NCBI GenBank assembly: GCA_963693085.1
Contig: OY856409.1
Span: 657,058,591-657,122,590, forward strand
Length of the DNA: 64,000 bases
Reading direction: 5' to 3'
Origin: Alisma plantago-aquatica
Lineage: Eukaryota; Streptophyta; Magnoliopsida; Alismatales; Alismataceae
Under the pieces are notes generated by a model that saw nothing but the letters and a program-made list of their open reading frames with translations, did not search any database and was not told where the DNA came from. Below are positions 11,313 through 23,687 of the stretch, one piece after another. Every line of letters begins with the position of its first letter. Positions within the stretch are counted from its first letter, which is position 1. The position numbers and the translations under genes were made by a program.

Positions 11313-11873
11313 CATAGAGTACCATGTAAACGAATTTCTTGACTTCTATGAGTATGACAAATCTCTAAAAGTGCTATTTATTTTTATAAATTGTAATTTG
11401 TGGTGTACTATTTTGATAATTATGTAATGTAAGATACAATGTGTCCTAAAGTTTTCAGTAGATTGCAATAATATGCTATAGGATATACTAATCTATTTAA
11501 TGTTTAGTTATCTATATGTTAGCTAATATTGTTTAGTATTTAAAAGTAAGCCATATGATGTGCTTTCATACTGTAACTCCATTAAATTTTATTATACACA
11601 AGTATTGACGTATCATCGCCTACCTTAAACTAGTTAATATCAATCATACTCGGTTATTGCTTGTTTTTTCATTAATGTAGTTATAATGTATTACCGAATA
11701 TATATATCTACATTGTTTCATTGCACAATCTAGTTTTCTAGAAAGTACTCGCTTAATTAGCTACTTCATGCTTGAGCGCTCAGGGAAGGTTGGCTGCTCG
11801 CTTTCCACAACTTTGATAGCAATTAATGAGCAAAATCACATCAAGTGTGGTAATTACAATGTAGTTCAGTAAT
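11313..11873. other. AT-rich gene-free stretch
   Basis: No open frame of note, repeat or RNA gene recognised. The last 8 bases (TCAGTAAT) are the putative left target duplication of the next element. Confidence 0.4.
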
Positions 11874-12385
11874 CATAGTTTGAAATTCCGGCGACATTGT
11901 CGAAATTTCCACAATTATTTCCGTACGATGGCATCAGACATCAAAATGTACTCTCGAAACGCACTGCTCATCGAATTTTTTCTTTCTTTTTAAAGTACCA
12001 TGGACTACCCAGAGCATGTTTTTTTCCACAGTTTTTTGTCTTTAAATCTGTATATTGTGCTTGCAAACTATAATGACTTAATTCATTGATTTCACCAATA
12101 AAAATTGAGATCAAAATTCTCCATCAAAATCCCCATCGAAACAGTTCAGGGTCCTTCATTCACACGTGAGGAGACCCCACCCCCACATATCCAATATTAA
12201 ATATTATTGCGTATTTGAGTAGATCTACGCTATTAGATAATTCTGGTAAAATTTTATAAATTAACTTGTTAATTTTGCCATCGAAACGTTAGGAACGCAT
12301 TTGTCGAAATTTCCATCAAAATTTCAGTTAATTTCTATTTTCGCAGCAACCGAGACGACATCAAAATCGGACATTTTCTTCCTTG
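11874..12385. mobile_element. Non-autonomous hAT-like element, CATAG group, copy A
   Basis: 512 bp beginning CATAGTTTGAAATTCC and ending TTTTCTTCCTTG. It has subterminal GTCGAAATTTCC and CATCGAAAC motifs and a conserved core (CCCCACATATCCAATATTAA, then TATTTGAGTAGATCTAC). The core is shared with copies B (17521-18044) and C (24538-26448). Flanking 8-mers TCAGTAAT and TAAATAAT match at six of eight positions, a decayed target duplication. Boundaries were set by comparison with copy B. Confidence 0.65.
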
Positions 12386-12778
12386 TAAATAATTACATGT
12401 CTAAGTATATGTACAAGTATATGTCTAGCTTACTAAAATATTTACACCATGATGTAGGACTTTGACTTTGTGGTGACTTCGCCATGTGTGGAACTAGAAG
12501 TTTATGGAAACTTTGAGGATGTTCAGATGTAAACTTTGATAAAATTGATGTCAATTTGTTGAAGATGATGATGTGAATTTGAAGGAAATTTTGATTAGAA
12601 GCTTCTATTTATACTGTAATTGTATGTTACATATGTTAATTTAAGACGTAATACGATTCACGACTCTAGCTCTAGGTAGGCTGATAGTAAGTTCCAAGGA
12701 TCATTTATGCAATACAAATATATAAATACAAGTTACCATACGTCCTCCATACAATATGTAGTCAAATAGTACTTACAA
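12386..12778. other. Gene-free stretch between small elements
   Basis: No convincing open frame, repeat or RNA gene seen. Confidence 0.4.
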
Positions 12779-13002
12779 CCATGGTTCTAAAAATCGACGA
12801 TGTTGGGCAATGTTTTGCCGATGTTGTCAATGTCGACAGGTGGCGAAGTCGAAGCCTGGATAAGTCGACTTGGTCACAATCTCGGCCCGATTTTCCCCCA
12901 ACATCGGCGACGTTGGCTTGACGCAGTTCATTTTTGTCACAATGTTGTCGATGTTGTCGATTAATCCCCGATGTTGACGACATCAAGCCGATATTTAGAT
13001 GG
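12779..13002. mobile_element. MITE-like element with CGATGTTG subterminal repeats
   Basis: The left side (CCATGGTTCTAAAAATCGACG) and the right side (CCGATATTTAGATGG) are imperfect inverted repeats. In between, GATGTTG, GTCGATGTTGTC and CGACATC motifs occur in both orientations, as in hAT subterminal regions. No clear target duplication was found, so the exact ends are uncertain. The open frame on the minus strand here (12762-12986) is repeat read-through. Confidence 0.45.
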
Positions 13003-13433
13003 CCACAATCAGCACACTCAAGTGTGCTACTCGCGTATTATTTTAGCAAGAGGAGTACTTGAATTGGCTTCTCACTTCACTCCTTAGTGAATTGAAGAGT
13101 GGTGTGTGTTGGGAACTTGGTGTTTTGACTTGTTTGAGTGTTGGAGCTTGGAGGAGGCACCCCTTGTGCTTGTATTTGAAAAGAAAGCTGCTATTATATA
13201 GTTAATCTACTCTCTACAATTCTATTATCTACTTTTTGACTTGTGAATCTTGTGTTGTGATGAAAACTCATGATCAAGGTATCAAAAAGCGGGAAGCAAG
13301 AGGCGTGCGGACAGCACCCTGTTACTGATTAAGTGGTAGGCGGGTGATTAAGTGGGCGATTTTTGAAAAAGCGGGTGTCTAAATTTTATATATTTTTATA
13401 CAAAATTACATGTATGTGTATATACAAAATTCA

Positions 13434-13969
13434 ATTTTAAGATGTATGTTGAGACTCACATGAAATGATTTAAAGAAACCCCAAGAACTTAAGTTGTTTG
13501 TATTTTGAATTCTAAAAGAATCAAAAGACAAAAAGATTGGGAACTTTTATAAACAGTAAGCAATTTTTACAGTTGCAGTAGCCTAGTCTAAGAATGGACT
13601 TCACGGGTTCACATGCAAAGATGTCCTTAGTTACCTAATTCCGAACTATTGACCATTAGACATACATAGAGTCTACAAGTCAGAAGTCAGTAGTTAGTAC
13701 TCAGTAACTGCAAATGTCATAATAAGTCGCAGAGGCTGAGATTGTTCATTAGGAATTTATTTAGATACACAACAGCAATTAATATAAATACACGACTAGA
13801 TATTCAAGAAAGTGATAAACATAGAAGCATTAATAGAACAAGGTACTAAAGGATAAACGTTGACAGGTTGCATCAGTTAATCGAATTGCCAGATATAGAG
13901 GAAGGCCCCAAGCTCAAGAATAGATAATGAGCGAAGAGATTAAAAAAATAATAGGGAGACGGTTGTTCT
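13434..13969 (+). repeat. Left arm of a ~550-bp inverted repeat
   Basis: Reverse-complement match to 14304-14869. Landmarks shared in order are TTTTAAGATGTATGTTGAG, AATCAAAAGACAAA, TAGCCTAGTCTAAGAATGG, TACTCAGTAACTGCAAATGT, AAGGTACTAAAGGATAAA and GGAAGGCCCCAAGCTCAAGA. Identity is high by eye but not perfect, with small indels. Confidence 0.9.
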
Positions 13970-14303
13970 AGGAAGGAAGCACACTTCAAAACATGTTTCG
14001 TACCCGTGTATTGGACACCCGTACTCCATGGACACGCCTAAATACATATTGGACGCTTTTCCAGCAGTGTCCACCATTTTTTTGTTTCTTACAGGTGGAC
14101 AATGCTTGGACACGGCCTGGACACACCTGGACATGGCCAGGACCATTTTCAACCGACAAAAAAACAGGCTCGCCTCTCCACTAATGCTAATCGCATAACT
14201 ACGCAGCCAAACAACATGTCTTCTATGGATCAAATCCATCTCTACTTGCAAGAGGGCAGCATTTGTATTCTTGCCATTCTTATCGCATATCTAAGTTTAG
14301 AGC
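13970..14303. other. Loop of the inverted repeat, with TGGACACG-type repeats
   Basis: The 334-bp spacer contains many GGACAC and CCTGGACA motifs and starts TAGGAAGGAAGCAC. This resembles the termini of the hAT MITE at 23047-23679 (AGGAAGCACG), so the loop may have arisen from a MITE insertion. No gene was seen. Confidence 0.5.
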
Positions 14304-14869
14304 AGCAACAACTATCTCCCTATTCTTGTTTTTTTTTAATCGCTCGGCTCATTCATCTATTCTTGAGCTTGGGGCCTTCCACTATATCTGGCAAACCAAT
14401 TAACTGATGCAACCTGTCAACCTTTATCCTTTAGTACCTTGTTTAATTAATGCTTCTAAATTTATCACTTTCTTGAATATCCAGTTGTGCATTTATATTA
14501 ATTGTTGTGGTGTATCTAAATTAATTGTTGTGGTGTATCTAAATAAATTCCTAGTGAATAGTCTCAGTCTCTTAGAATTAATGTGACATTTGCAGTTACT
14601 GAGTACTGACTCTTGACTACTGACTTGGAGACTCTATGTATGTCTAATGGTAAATATTTTGAAATTAGGCAGCTTAGGACATCTTTGCAAGTGAACCGGT
14701 GAAGTCCATTCTTAGACTAGGCTATTGCAACTGCAAAAATTGCTTATTGTTTATAGAAGTCACCAATCTTTTGTCTTTTGATTCTTTTAGATTTCAAAAT
14801 ACAAACAGCTTAAGTTATAGGGGTTTCTTTACACCATTTTCAAGTGAGTCTCAACATACATCTTAAAAT
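14304..14869 (-). repeat. Right arm of the ~550-bp inverted repeat
   Basis: Reverse complement of 13434-13969. It is about 30 bp longer, in part because of a tandem repeat of TTAATTGTTGTGGTGTATC near 14500-14540. The arms plus the 334-bp loop could fold as a long RNA hairpin if transcribed. Confidence 0.9.
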
Positions 14870-15298
14870 CATAAAACTGAATTCCACCTTTTCATGTTTC
14901 AATCGTGATTATTCAAGCTCCCAATCTCTCCTCTCCTTAATCTTCATCTCTCATCATGTTTGGGTATTATACATGGAATATGAATGGAAGTCAAATTACC
15001 TTTTTTGTAACGTGTATATGACATAAAAATAAAAATGCCTCTTTTATGGATATTCTACTTTAATATTTCAATGTTGTGGTTATATTGTTGCCAGTTCATC
15101 TCAAATGAATTTAGATTGTCTAATTTTTTCCCGCTTTTTGCGGGAAATAAGCGGGCAAAAAGCGGGAAAAAGAGGGTGAGGCGGGCAAAAAGCGGGTGAT
15201 TATGTTCAAAACGCTTAACCGGGCGCTTAGGGCCTAAATTAGGTGGATGAGGGTCTTGGCCGATTAAGCGGCCGCCTGGGCCGTTCTTTAATTCATTG

Positions 15299-15640
15299 CT
15301 CATGATTTTATGCTATTATCAACATGTTTAAGGTTGAGTTCTAAGTTCTAACAATCAGTGTTTAAAAAAAAAGGCCGCCTAAGCGGTCCACATATACTTA
15401 GCCGCTTAGAAGGCTGATTAGTCAGCGCTTTTTAGATAGATATTTCTTAATCTCAGCTCAAACTAGATTATAGTTTTATTGATAACTCTTAATGTTACAT
15501 TTTGTTGAAGTTTTGTACATGAGTCGCAGGCTCATTTACTGTTTGTTGTTTTGGGCCTCTAGGACATGTAGGCATCTTTTTGTATGATTTGGCTAGTCTT
15601 CATTGTTATGTACTTGTGTTAAACCATTTCGTGCATGCTT
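15299..15640. other. Gene-free stretch with a hAT-end-like fragment
   Basis: 15355-15430 has CAGTGTTTAAAAAA, GGCCGCCTAAGCGG and TAGCCGCTTAG, which look like a hAT terminus with its subterminal repeats. The other end was not found. Confidence 0.4.
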
Positions 15641-17194
15641 CATTGAAGTTTATGCTAGGGTTAGGCTGTAGAGAGAGCAAAAGGAGTTCTCCGCCTGCGG
15701 GCGGCAGCCGCCGTCATGGCTGGCTGCCCGCAGGGCCATCTATGCTGGCGAGTAGTTGGCCTAGTCCTTCCTCTTCTGTAAGGTTGTCGTCTCCAGCCGT
15801 TTAGTTTCTCCTCCGACGTCGTCTCCTGTTGTCTCCAGCTCCCCCTAGCTTCGTCTCCAAGTCTTCTCTAGCTGTCTCAAAAGTTGTCGTCAAGAAACAG
15901 CTGTCCAGTTTCATCCCCCCATTGTGGTTGCTGCTCTCTCCGTCAAAGTCAAGTTTGGTTTCTCTTCGAGCTTCCGCAGTTGTCATCTACATCAAAGGTA
16001 TAGGGGAAACCCAGTGAGAGCCGTCAAACTCTCCAATAAAGTCTTCACGGGGTCTTCAACCATCAAGAAATGCAGCAGCTTGAAGTTTTACGTTCGTTAC
16101 TACAGTGCCGTACTGTAGCTCGACGGCCAGTAAAGTGGATGTTGCTGCTTCTCCGGTTGAAATTCTGTCAAACCCTTTTGGGATGTCCTTCCCCTTGGTC
16201 CTAGCTCCCAAATGGTGCTTGCAGCTACCTGTTATATCTCTCTTTCTTCTCTAAATCAGCAAGAGTTTGGGCTGCTGTCAACAGCCTTTTATTGCAGCAG
16301 TTTGCGGCTTCAACAAAGGAGTGACAGAGGGTTGTTTCCCCCTTAAATCTGGTCCAAAAGGGGCGCCCCTGACCCTGCTACGCTGCCCTAGAAGGTCAAG
16401 GGCAAAGGTACTCCAAGGAGGGAGCATTGGTCATTCTTCCCAGGCGTTGTCACCGGCAGAGTACTGTAGCACGACTATTCTGGTCTCTTGTTGCTGTCCA
16501 AAGTCAATCTTTTTGGTCCATTCAAGTGCATTGCTGCTGCCAAAGTCAAGTTGGTCTTGTTCAACTCTTCCTCATCCGCTCATGTCCCCCTCAACCCATA
16601 TCCCCTACTTGTGAAAGGGGAGTTTATCTTTGTCTTTGTCCACCCCAACCACTCTTGTGGTCTCTTTGTGGTTGGTGTGCGGGGGAGATATAGAGATGAG
16701 AAGAGAAGAATGAGTATAAGGAGAATAAGAGAGATGAAGAGCCAAGTCAAGTTAAGAGAGAGAAGAAATTTCTCTCATTCTATGTCATGCAGGTTGTCTA
16801 CAGATTGGAGCTTCTGAGTTGCCATCCACAGGTCTTCATCGTCAAGGCAAGAAGATGGTAGTCATGTGGGCTGTCTCCTTTTTGGGTAGGGAAAGACATT
16901 GAGCTGGTTAAGATGTTAAAGCCCAAAGAGTTGTCTCCGATTTCTTCAGCTTACAAGCATCGAGAAGGTCAAGATGCTAATTCAAGTTTTGGTTAAAGCT
17001 TCAATAGTCTCAGGTCAGACCTGCTAATTCAAAGACATCGAGAAGGTCAAGATGTCAACGTCCAAGGAGAGCAAGCAAATTCAAAGGGGAGTGCAAATGT
17101 TGTGCAAAGTCTATCTTCCTTTTCGTCTATGTTTGTATTCTGTCTAAGTTTGTCTTGTCTATGTCCAAGCTGGTCGCGTGATTCTTCCATGCTC

Positions 17195-17209
17195 CAGCTT
17201 GCGGGGGAG
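17195..17209 (+). other. Polypurine tract of the LTR remnant
   Basis: AGCTTGCGGGGGAG directly before TGTTAGAAG; composition and position match the Copia polypurine tract and LTR junction. Confidence 0.6.
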
Positions 17210-17340
17210 TGTTAGAAGTAAAAAGGAGATATTAGTCATGTAATATGGGCTCGTGTCTGTAAGCCCATATAAGTCAGTCCATTAAGTCAGTCAGTCCATC
17301 AGGTCTAGGTTTTGTCTTGTATCAAAAAATATACAACATA
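17210..17340 (+). repeat. Presumed 3' LTR (start) of the remnant
   Basis: Begins TGTTAGAAGTAAAAAGG and includes AATATGGGCTCGTGTCTGTA. The 3' edge is not defined because no second LTR was found. Confidence 0.45.
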
Positions 17341-17520
17341 CGTAGAATACATCTTTTAATCTTTCTACATAAATAATTCTAGAATGCATTTTTAATGGTG
17401 CTTTACTTTTCGCTTAAACTTTATATCTAAATCTATCTCAATTTTCAAGGTCTAAATATGTAATTGTACTGCACCTGGCAAAGTCAACATGAAGTGGAAG
17501 TCATGCACCATTCTTAGAAA

Positions 17521-18044
17521 CAATGTTCAAAATTTCGACAAAATTGTCAAAATTTTGGTCGACATTTCTGTTTCTGTGGCAATCGGACATCGAAATTGAC
17601 TGACGAAACTCTCGAAACAGGCAGATCATCGATTTTTTTTCTACGTTTTCTTATACTATGTACTACCTAAAGCATATTTTTTTGTACAGTTTTGTCTTTT
17701 TAAGTATATATATTGTGCTTACGAACTATAATGACTTAATTCATTGATTTCACCATTGAAAATTAACATCAAAAATCCCCATCGAAATGCACATCGAAAC
17801 AGTTCAGGGTCATTCACTGAAAAATGATGAGACCCCACCCCCCACATATCCAATATCAAATATTATTACATATTTGAGTAGATCTACACTAGTAGATCAT
17901 TCTGGTAAATTTTCATAAATTAATTTGTTTATTTTGTCGTCGAAATGCCAGGAACGCATTTATCGAAATTTCTGTCGAAATTTGTCAAAATTTCTGTTTC
18001 TGTAGCCACCGAAACAGCATCGAAATCGGACGTTTTCTTCCTTG
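17521..18044. mobile_element. Non-autonomous hAT-like element, CATAG group, copy B
   Basis: 524 bp beginning CAATGTTCAAAATTTCGAC and ending GTTTTCTTCCTTG. Flanks CTTAGAAA (17513-17520) and CTTAGAAC (18045-18052) match at seven of eight positions. The core is shared with copy A throughout (TAATGACTTAATTCATTGAT, CATCGAAACAGTTCAGGG, CATATCCAATATCAA). Confidence 0.75.
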
Positions 18045-18349
18045 CTTAGAACACCTTTTCCAGCAAAGAGTAGCAGCCAACAAACATAGGAATTGATATT
18101 AGAAGTTGTGAATAGCGTTAGAAGTGCCACATAGGTTGACGTTTTGGGCCGTATCAACTTCACTCCAACATTGCAAACTTTGGGGAAACATCAATAATTC
18201 GAGGAGGATGGGACAAAAACACACTATAAAAGTCCAACTTTGTTGACAAGGGGGAAACTTCAGTCCGAAGTTGGGACCAAGCTGGCATAGTGGTGGTTCG
18301 ACGTTGCTTGGTTTCGAAGCTTGAAATTTTGAAGTGTTCACCCATTCTT

Positions 18350-19050
18350 GTGTAGGCAGCTAGACAGTCTTTCTAGCCCAATGGGAGCCTAGGCACCTAG
18401 GTGGGAGTCTAGACGTTCCCAAGGATTATTCATTTTTTTCATGTATTTAGTTAATTTTTGAATACGTATGTAACTATGATCGGGTATATAGATCACTATG
18501 TACAATTATAACCGTTATCCATAAGCTTAAGCATTCATAAGTCATAACTTGACCTACAATCCTACATCATACCTAATATGACAAAGTTAGAGACATAATT
18601 GACCTTATTTTGATATAACATCTAAATTTGACCTAGTTTAACCTAGTTGGCCTTAATTTGGCCCAAATTGGACGTGATTCTGGATAACATGACCAAAATA
18701 GATCTAAGTTCCCCTATTTGTCCCTATATATGGCCTAAATGAGACCTAATTTGGTAAAATCACACTGATTTTTGTCAAATCAGACCTCATTTTCCCAAAT
18801 CAGATATGTTTTCCCCAATTCAGACCTAGTTGCCCAAACCAATTGACCTAATTCACCCCAACTAGACCTGATTTGTCCTAAATCAGACCTATTTTACCCT
18901 AAAACGATTCTAGACGGTCTGATTTGACCAAATTCAGACTCGATGCTAATTTAACCCTCAATTCGCTTAATTTGGCCATAAAAGACCTTTATCTCCCACT
19001 TAGGGCCTGGGCGCCTATTTTATGGCACTGTACCTCGATCCTAGGGGGCC
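18350..19050. repeat. Degenerate short-period repeat bounded by GCCTAGGCACC-type ends
   Basis: 18535-18945 is a degraded run of roughly 18-20-bp units of the type GACCTAATTTGNCCCAAAT and AATCAGACCTA. Either side has CCTAGG or GGGCGCC motifs (18395-18410 GAGCCTAGGCACCTAGGTG; 19000-19050 GGGCCTGGGCGCC). This pattern suggests a hAT-like element with expanded subterminal repeats, but no target duplication was found. Confidence 0.5.
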
Positions 19051-19233
19051 AAAGCCGGTATCAAATAATTAAGGTTTCACCCAACTTCGGCAAAGTTTTG
19101 TTCCAGGATTTACATACTATATATTATATATATTACCATTGATTTAGTAAACCATTTACTAAGATATAGAACTAAAACACAAGTCTCTCAATATAACATA
19201 CAAAACCTTATTTCACAGTAGACTGTAAATGAA

Positions 19234-19686
19234 CTAAACAACTAATACATTGGTGTTGGAAACAAACCTGATCAGCTTTCGGTAGATTGGGTACAGTGAA
19301 TTCAAAGTGAACTCTAAATTTTTTTGAAAGAGAACCGTGACTTTGTTTTGAATGGGCTTGTCTTTTTTGACTTGCTCAAACGTTTTCAGACCTGCTCCCT
19401 GGCTATCTGTATAAATTGTATGAATAGACTCGGTCGAATCATTCTTCAACCCATCACGTTGAAGTTTAGAGTAATAGCCACACAATAACATCTTGTGATT
19501 CAGAAAAGATCTTGGGAATCCTTTGCATTCTTTAGGACAAAATCTTTTATCAACGTCAACACCTTGCCTTTTTTTCAGATCACTGTAGTTCCCTCTTGAC
19601 AGGGCTTCAATAGAAATACCCATACCTAAGCAAGTAAGCATAAAAATAGTAATCAACCATTTATATAAAACAACTCCTGCTGGCAC
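19234..19686 (-). CDS. Unrecognised 150-residue open frame, possibly spurious
   Basis: The frame begins with a hydrophobic stretch (VVLYKWLITIFMLTCLGMGI, about residues 5-25) that could be a signal anchor. A Cys and Lys-rich segment follows (FCPKECKGFPRSFLNHKMLL, about 49-68), then a basic C-terminal half. It resembles no family I recognise. Its length in AT-rich DNA is longer than most chance frames here, but there is no support from neighbours, splice sites or a promoter. It could be an exon fragment or chance. Confidence 0.15.
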   Translation of the reverse strand: MPAGVVLYKWLITIFMLTCLGMGISIEALSRGNYSDLKKRQGVDVDKRFCPKECKGFPRSFLNHKMLLCGYYSKLQRDGLKNDSTESIHTIYTDSQGAGLKTFEQVKKDKPIQNKVTVLFQKNLEFTLNSLYPIYRKLIRFVSNTNVLVV

Positions 19687-20611
19687 AAATGAGATAAAAC
19701 ACCTTACACAAAGACTTGGTGGTAGATTTTAACCACAACCAACATCGAGCAGAGTAAACTATTTTTTAAATAAATTACTGAAATGTAGCATTATCTTTGC
19801 ATATTCATAGTAGCATACTTGCCAAAAAAAAAAACTAAGATCTATTATTAAGACAGTAACCTGAAACTTCACTCATTGCTTACAAATTGGAGAAAATATA
19901 ATGTAATTGCCACTGTCGTTGCCAATACTACTTGATACATTCCAATATATTCCTATTAAGGCTATGAACTCATGGAGCGCCCTTCACTTCATAAAGAAAA
20001 CTGTTCACTATTTTTTTAAGGGAATGCTTTCTAAAAAGATATAATGTGATATCTGAACTTAACTAATTCTCCATATGTCAACTTCCATGTATGAAATATG
20101 ATTTAGATGCATGCGCTTCAATTTGATTATGCAGCAAGTTCTTAGTTGCCATATTTTTGTTTTCAGATCCAAGTTTGTTGGACACACATAATCAATTCAG
20201 GGCAACGGCAATGGTGATTCAATGATTTGCTTGCAATGTTCTGAGTATGCTCATCATCGAACATGGGAGTAGTATTGGATGATGACACTCATTTTCATCC
20301 AAAAGGATCCTTACACTTTTGGAAGCAGGTACAATTATGTTTACTCAAATAGAATGAGTTGCGGATATTGGTTTTCCTATAAGCTCTACTTAAACATGTA
20401 TGTATCCAGCAGTATATAAGTTCTCAAGTTGCCGGACTCAAATGCAATGACCACCAGTGTTGACATGAGCACAACCCCTACCAATCTACCAATATTAATA
20501 AGCTTGGAAACTCTCACATATTATTCTTTAAAGGCCAGGTTTAAAGAAAAATTTTAAATTTTCCTACGACTTGAAGAATACATCCCTTGTGTCCATGAAC
20601 AACATCTCGAG
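19687..20611. other. Gene-free stretch
   Basis: No coding, repeat or RNA feature recognised between the weak frame at 19234-19686 and the microsatellite. Confidence 0.4.
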
Positions 20612-21922
<1,311 letters not shown>

Positions 21923-23038
21923 GAAGACGCTTGTGCTTGAACAACACTTATCCGTTGATTGGTTTTAATTTGAAAATTCTCTATTATCTTTCTCGCCACT
22001 TATATCACCTTGAAACTCCCAAATTTATGTGAAGGTACATACAGGTCCTCTTGTCCTAAACTTAGGCTCTACTTACTCATTCCTCATTATCCATCACCAT
22101 TCTGTATACTGATCCACCACTGGATACCAAGTTACCAACAAGGACAAAGGAGGCCTTCTGTTATTGGATCACAAATTAATATGAATTGTAAGGTTTAGAT
22201 TCTAGTCTAATCAAATTCTGTTACATTAAAATAATTGCTGTGATGAGTTGTCACAGAAAAGACTTATTGATTGGTCTAAGAAGATATTGAATGTCATGTC
22301 ATGATAGTAATGATCATTTCAAGAGGGGACGACAGGTCAGACTATCTTAAAATTCATGGTTGTCGATATTAACATAGGATTAATTCATACAAGCTAAGGT
22401 AGTTTTCATAGCAATTAATACTGATAGAGGTTCAGTTGATATGAGCTGATGTTATTAAAAATTGAAGCATACCTCAAAGTAGTTAAATTTCAATGGATCT
22501 TAGATATTCAAAGGGCTGACAAATTCATTATATCCCAAGGAAAATAAGAAATATGAGATGATAGTACATTGAAGGTATAATGATATGCTTGTCATAAAGA
22601 TGAATTAAAATTATGCGAGATAGGTTAAGACCAAAAACCTAATGTAAAACTAATATGTAAAATTCATTAACGAATTTGGATGGATTTACCATACATGAAC
22701 GAAATAATGTATATCACTTTGAAAAGATGCAATTAAGTAAAAAAGCAAAATTGTGAAAAGTTGTGAAAAATACGTAATACTCGTACTAAACATTCAGAAG
22801 CCTACAAAATCGCAATAAGTACCATTTTTTATACAAGTTGGAGACTTTTGCTACAAAGCGGCTCACAATCAGCTCCAGCGGCCTACGCGGACTCAGATTC
22901 GGAATGACATGTGCCTCTGTGGACTCAGATGGGAGTGACATGCCTTTCCCTATTGGGTGGCATCCCTTCCCCTCTATACAGAGGATAACAAGGGTGTCTT
23001 GGAAATAGACCTATTAATGGTTGCAGATCGTGATTTTG
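21923..23038. other. Gene-free stretch
   Basis: AT-rich, no open frame with recognisable homology and no RNA gene seen. Confidence 0.4.
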
Positions 23039-23046
23039 ACTGCAGT

Positions 23047-23679
23047 CAGGAAGCACGAACACGTTTCTAGACATGGACGCGGGCACGGATACGGACACAA
23101 CACGAAAATTTTCTGCAATATTGGATATGGACACGGCTTTGGATGAGGGGAATTTTTTTAATATATATAGCTGTGTGTGTGTGTGTACTTACTGGATGAT
23201 ATTATATGGATTTATATGGATATCAATATGTATGTTTATGTGAATGTAGTAGTTTTTTGAGGGTATTGTGAGTGTAAAAGAAAATGTATGAAGTAAAAAA
23301 ACGAAACACAATTATTTTTTCAGTATATATAGTAAAATGTGTTTCACGATATATAATTCAGTACAGATATGTTTACGACTTTAATTGGATCTCAGATTCA
23401 TGTTACATTTCCTCATAGAAAAGACATAAACATTGACTGCCATAAGAAAAAAGACAAACAGTGGCTGTATATTCAGAATCTACACTCTGGAAAAATGATA
23501 TTGCAGCAGCAGCTGCACTATATGTCCAGGAAGTTTCCGGGCTATGTCGAGTTGCGTCTGGACTGGAAAAAATAACCAAAATGAACAGGACACGTCCTGG
23601 CTGTGTCCGGGGAGTGTCCATGTCCAAAATCTGTCCGACATGGACACGAGGGCTTTCTAGAAGTGTCCGTGCTTCCTAG
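23047..23679. mobile_element. hAT-type MITE with AGGAAGCACG termini
   Basis: 633 bp with inverted ends: CAGGAAGCACGAACACG on the left, and CTAGGAAGCACGGACAC reading in from the right. Flanks ACTGCAGT (23039-23046) and ACTACAGT (23680-23687) match at seven of eight positions. Subterminal GGACACG and GTGTCC repeats occur in both orientations. A GTGTGTGTGTGT run lies near 23170. No transposase. Confidence 0.8.
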
Positions 23680-23687
23680 ACTACAGT

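Larger units (their letters stand above)
13275..15298. mobile_element. Non-autonomous hAT element with a large internal inverted repeat
   Basis: The 2024-bp element is flanked by a perfect 8-bp duplication CTCATGAT (13267-13274 and 15299-15306). Its termini are imperfect inverted repeats: CAAGGTATCAAAAAGCGG on the left, and CAATGAATTAAAGAACGG reading in from the right. Subterminal blocks on both sides are dense in AAAAGCGGG. These match the 3' end of the hAT element at 7640-7755, so this is probably a deletion or rearranged derivative of that family. It has no transposase frame. Confidence 0.8.
15641..17340 (+). mobile_element. Remnant of a non-autonomous Copia-type LTR element (3' part)
   Basis: Near 17190-17209 the sequence CTCCAGCTTGCGGGGGAG directly precedes TGTTAGAAG. 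This is the polypurine tract plus LTR start of plant Copia elements; compare CTCCAGCTTGAGGGGGAG in the element at 2081-7535. Upstream there is no pol frame, only a CT-rich leader-like region (15640-16020) and short repeats such as CATCGAGAAGGTCAAGATG (about 16958 and 17036). No 5' LTR copy was recognised, so the left edge is arbitrary. Confidence 0.5.

Noticed and set aside
11862..12401. TAATTACA as target duplication of copy A
   Set aside because: Comparison with copy B puts the ends at 11874 and 12385, giving a decayed TCAGTAAT/TAAATAAT instead.
15580..16817. Overlapping Ser/Pro-rich plus-strand frames
   Set aside because: CT-rich, no conserved motif, and part of a non-autonomous LTR element remnant.
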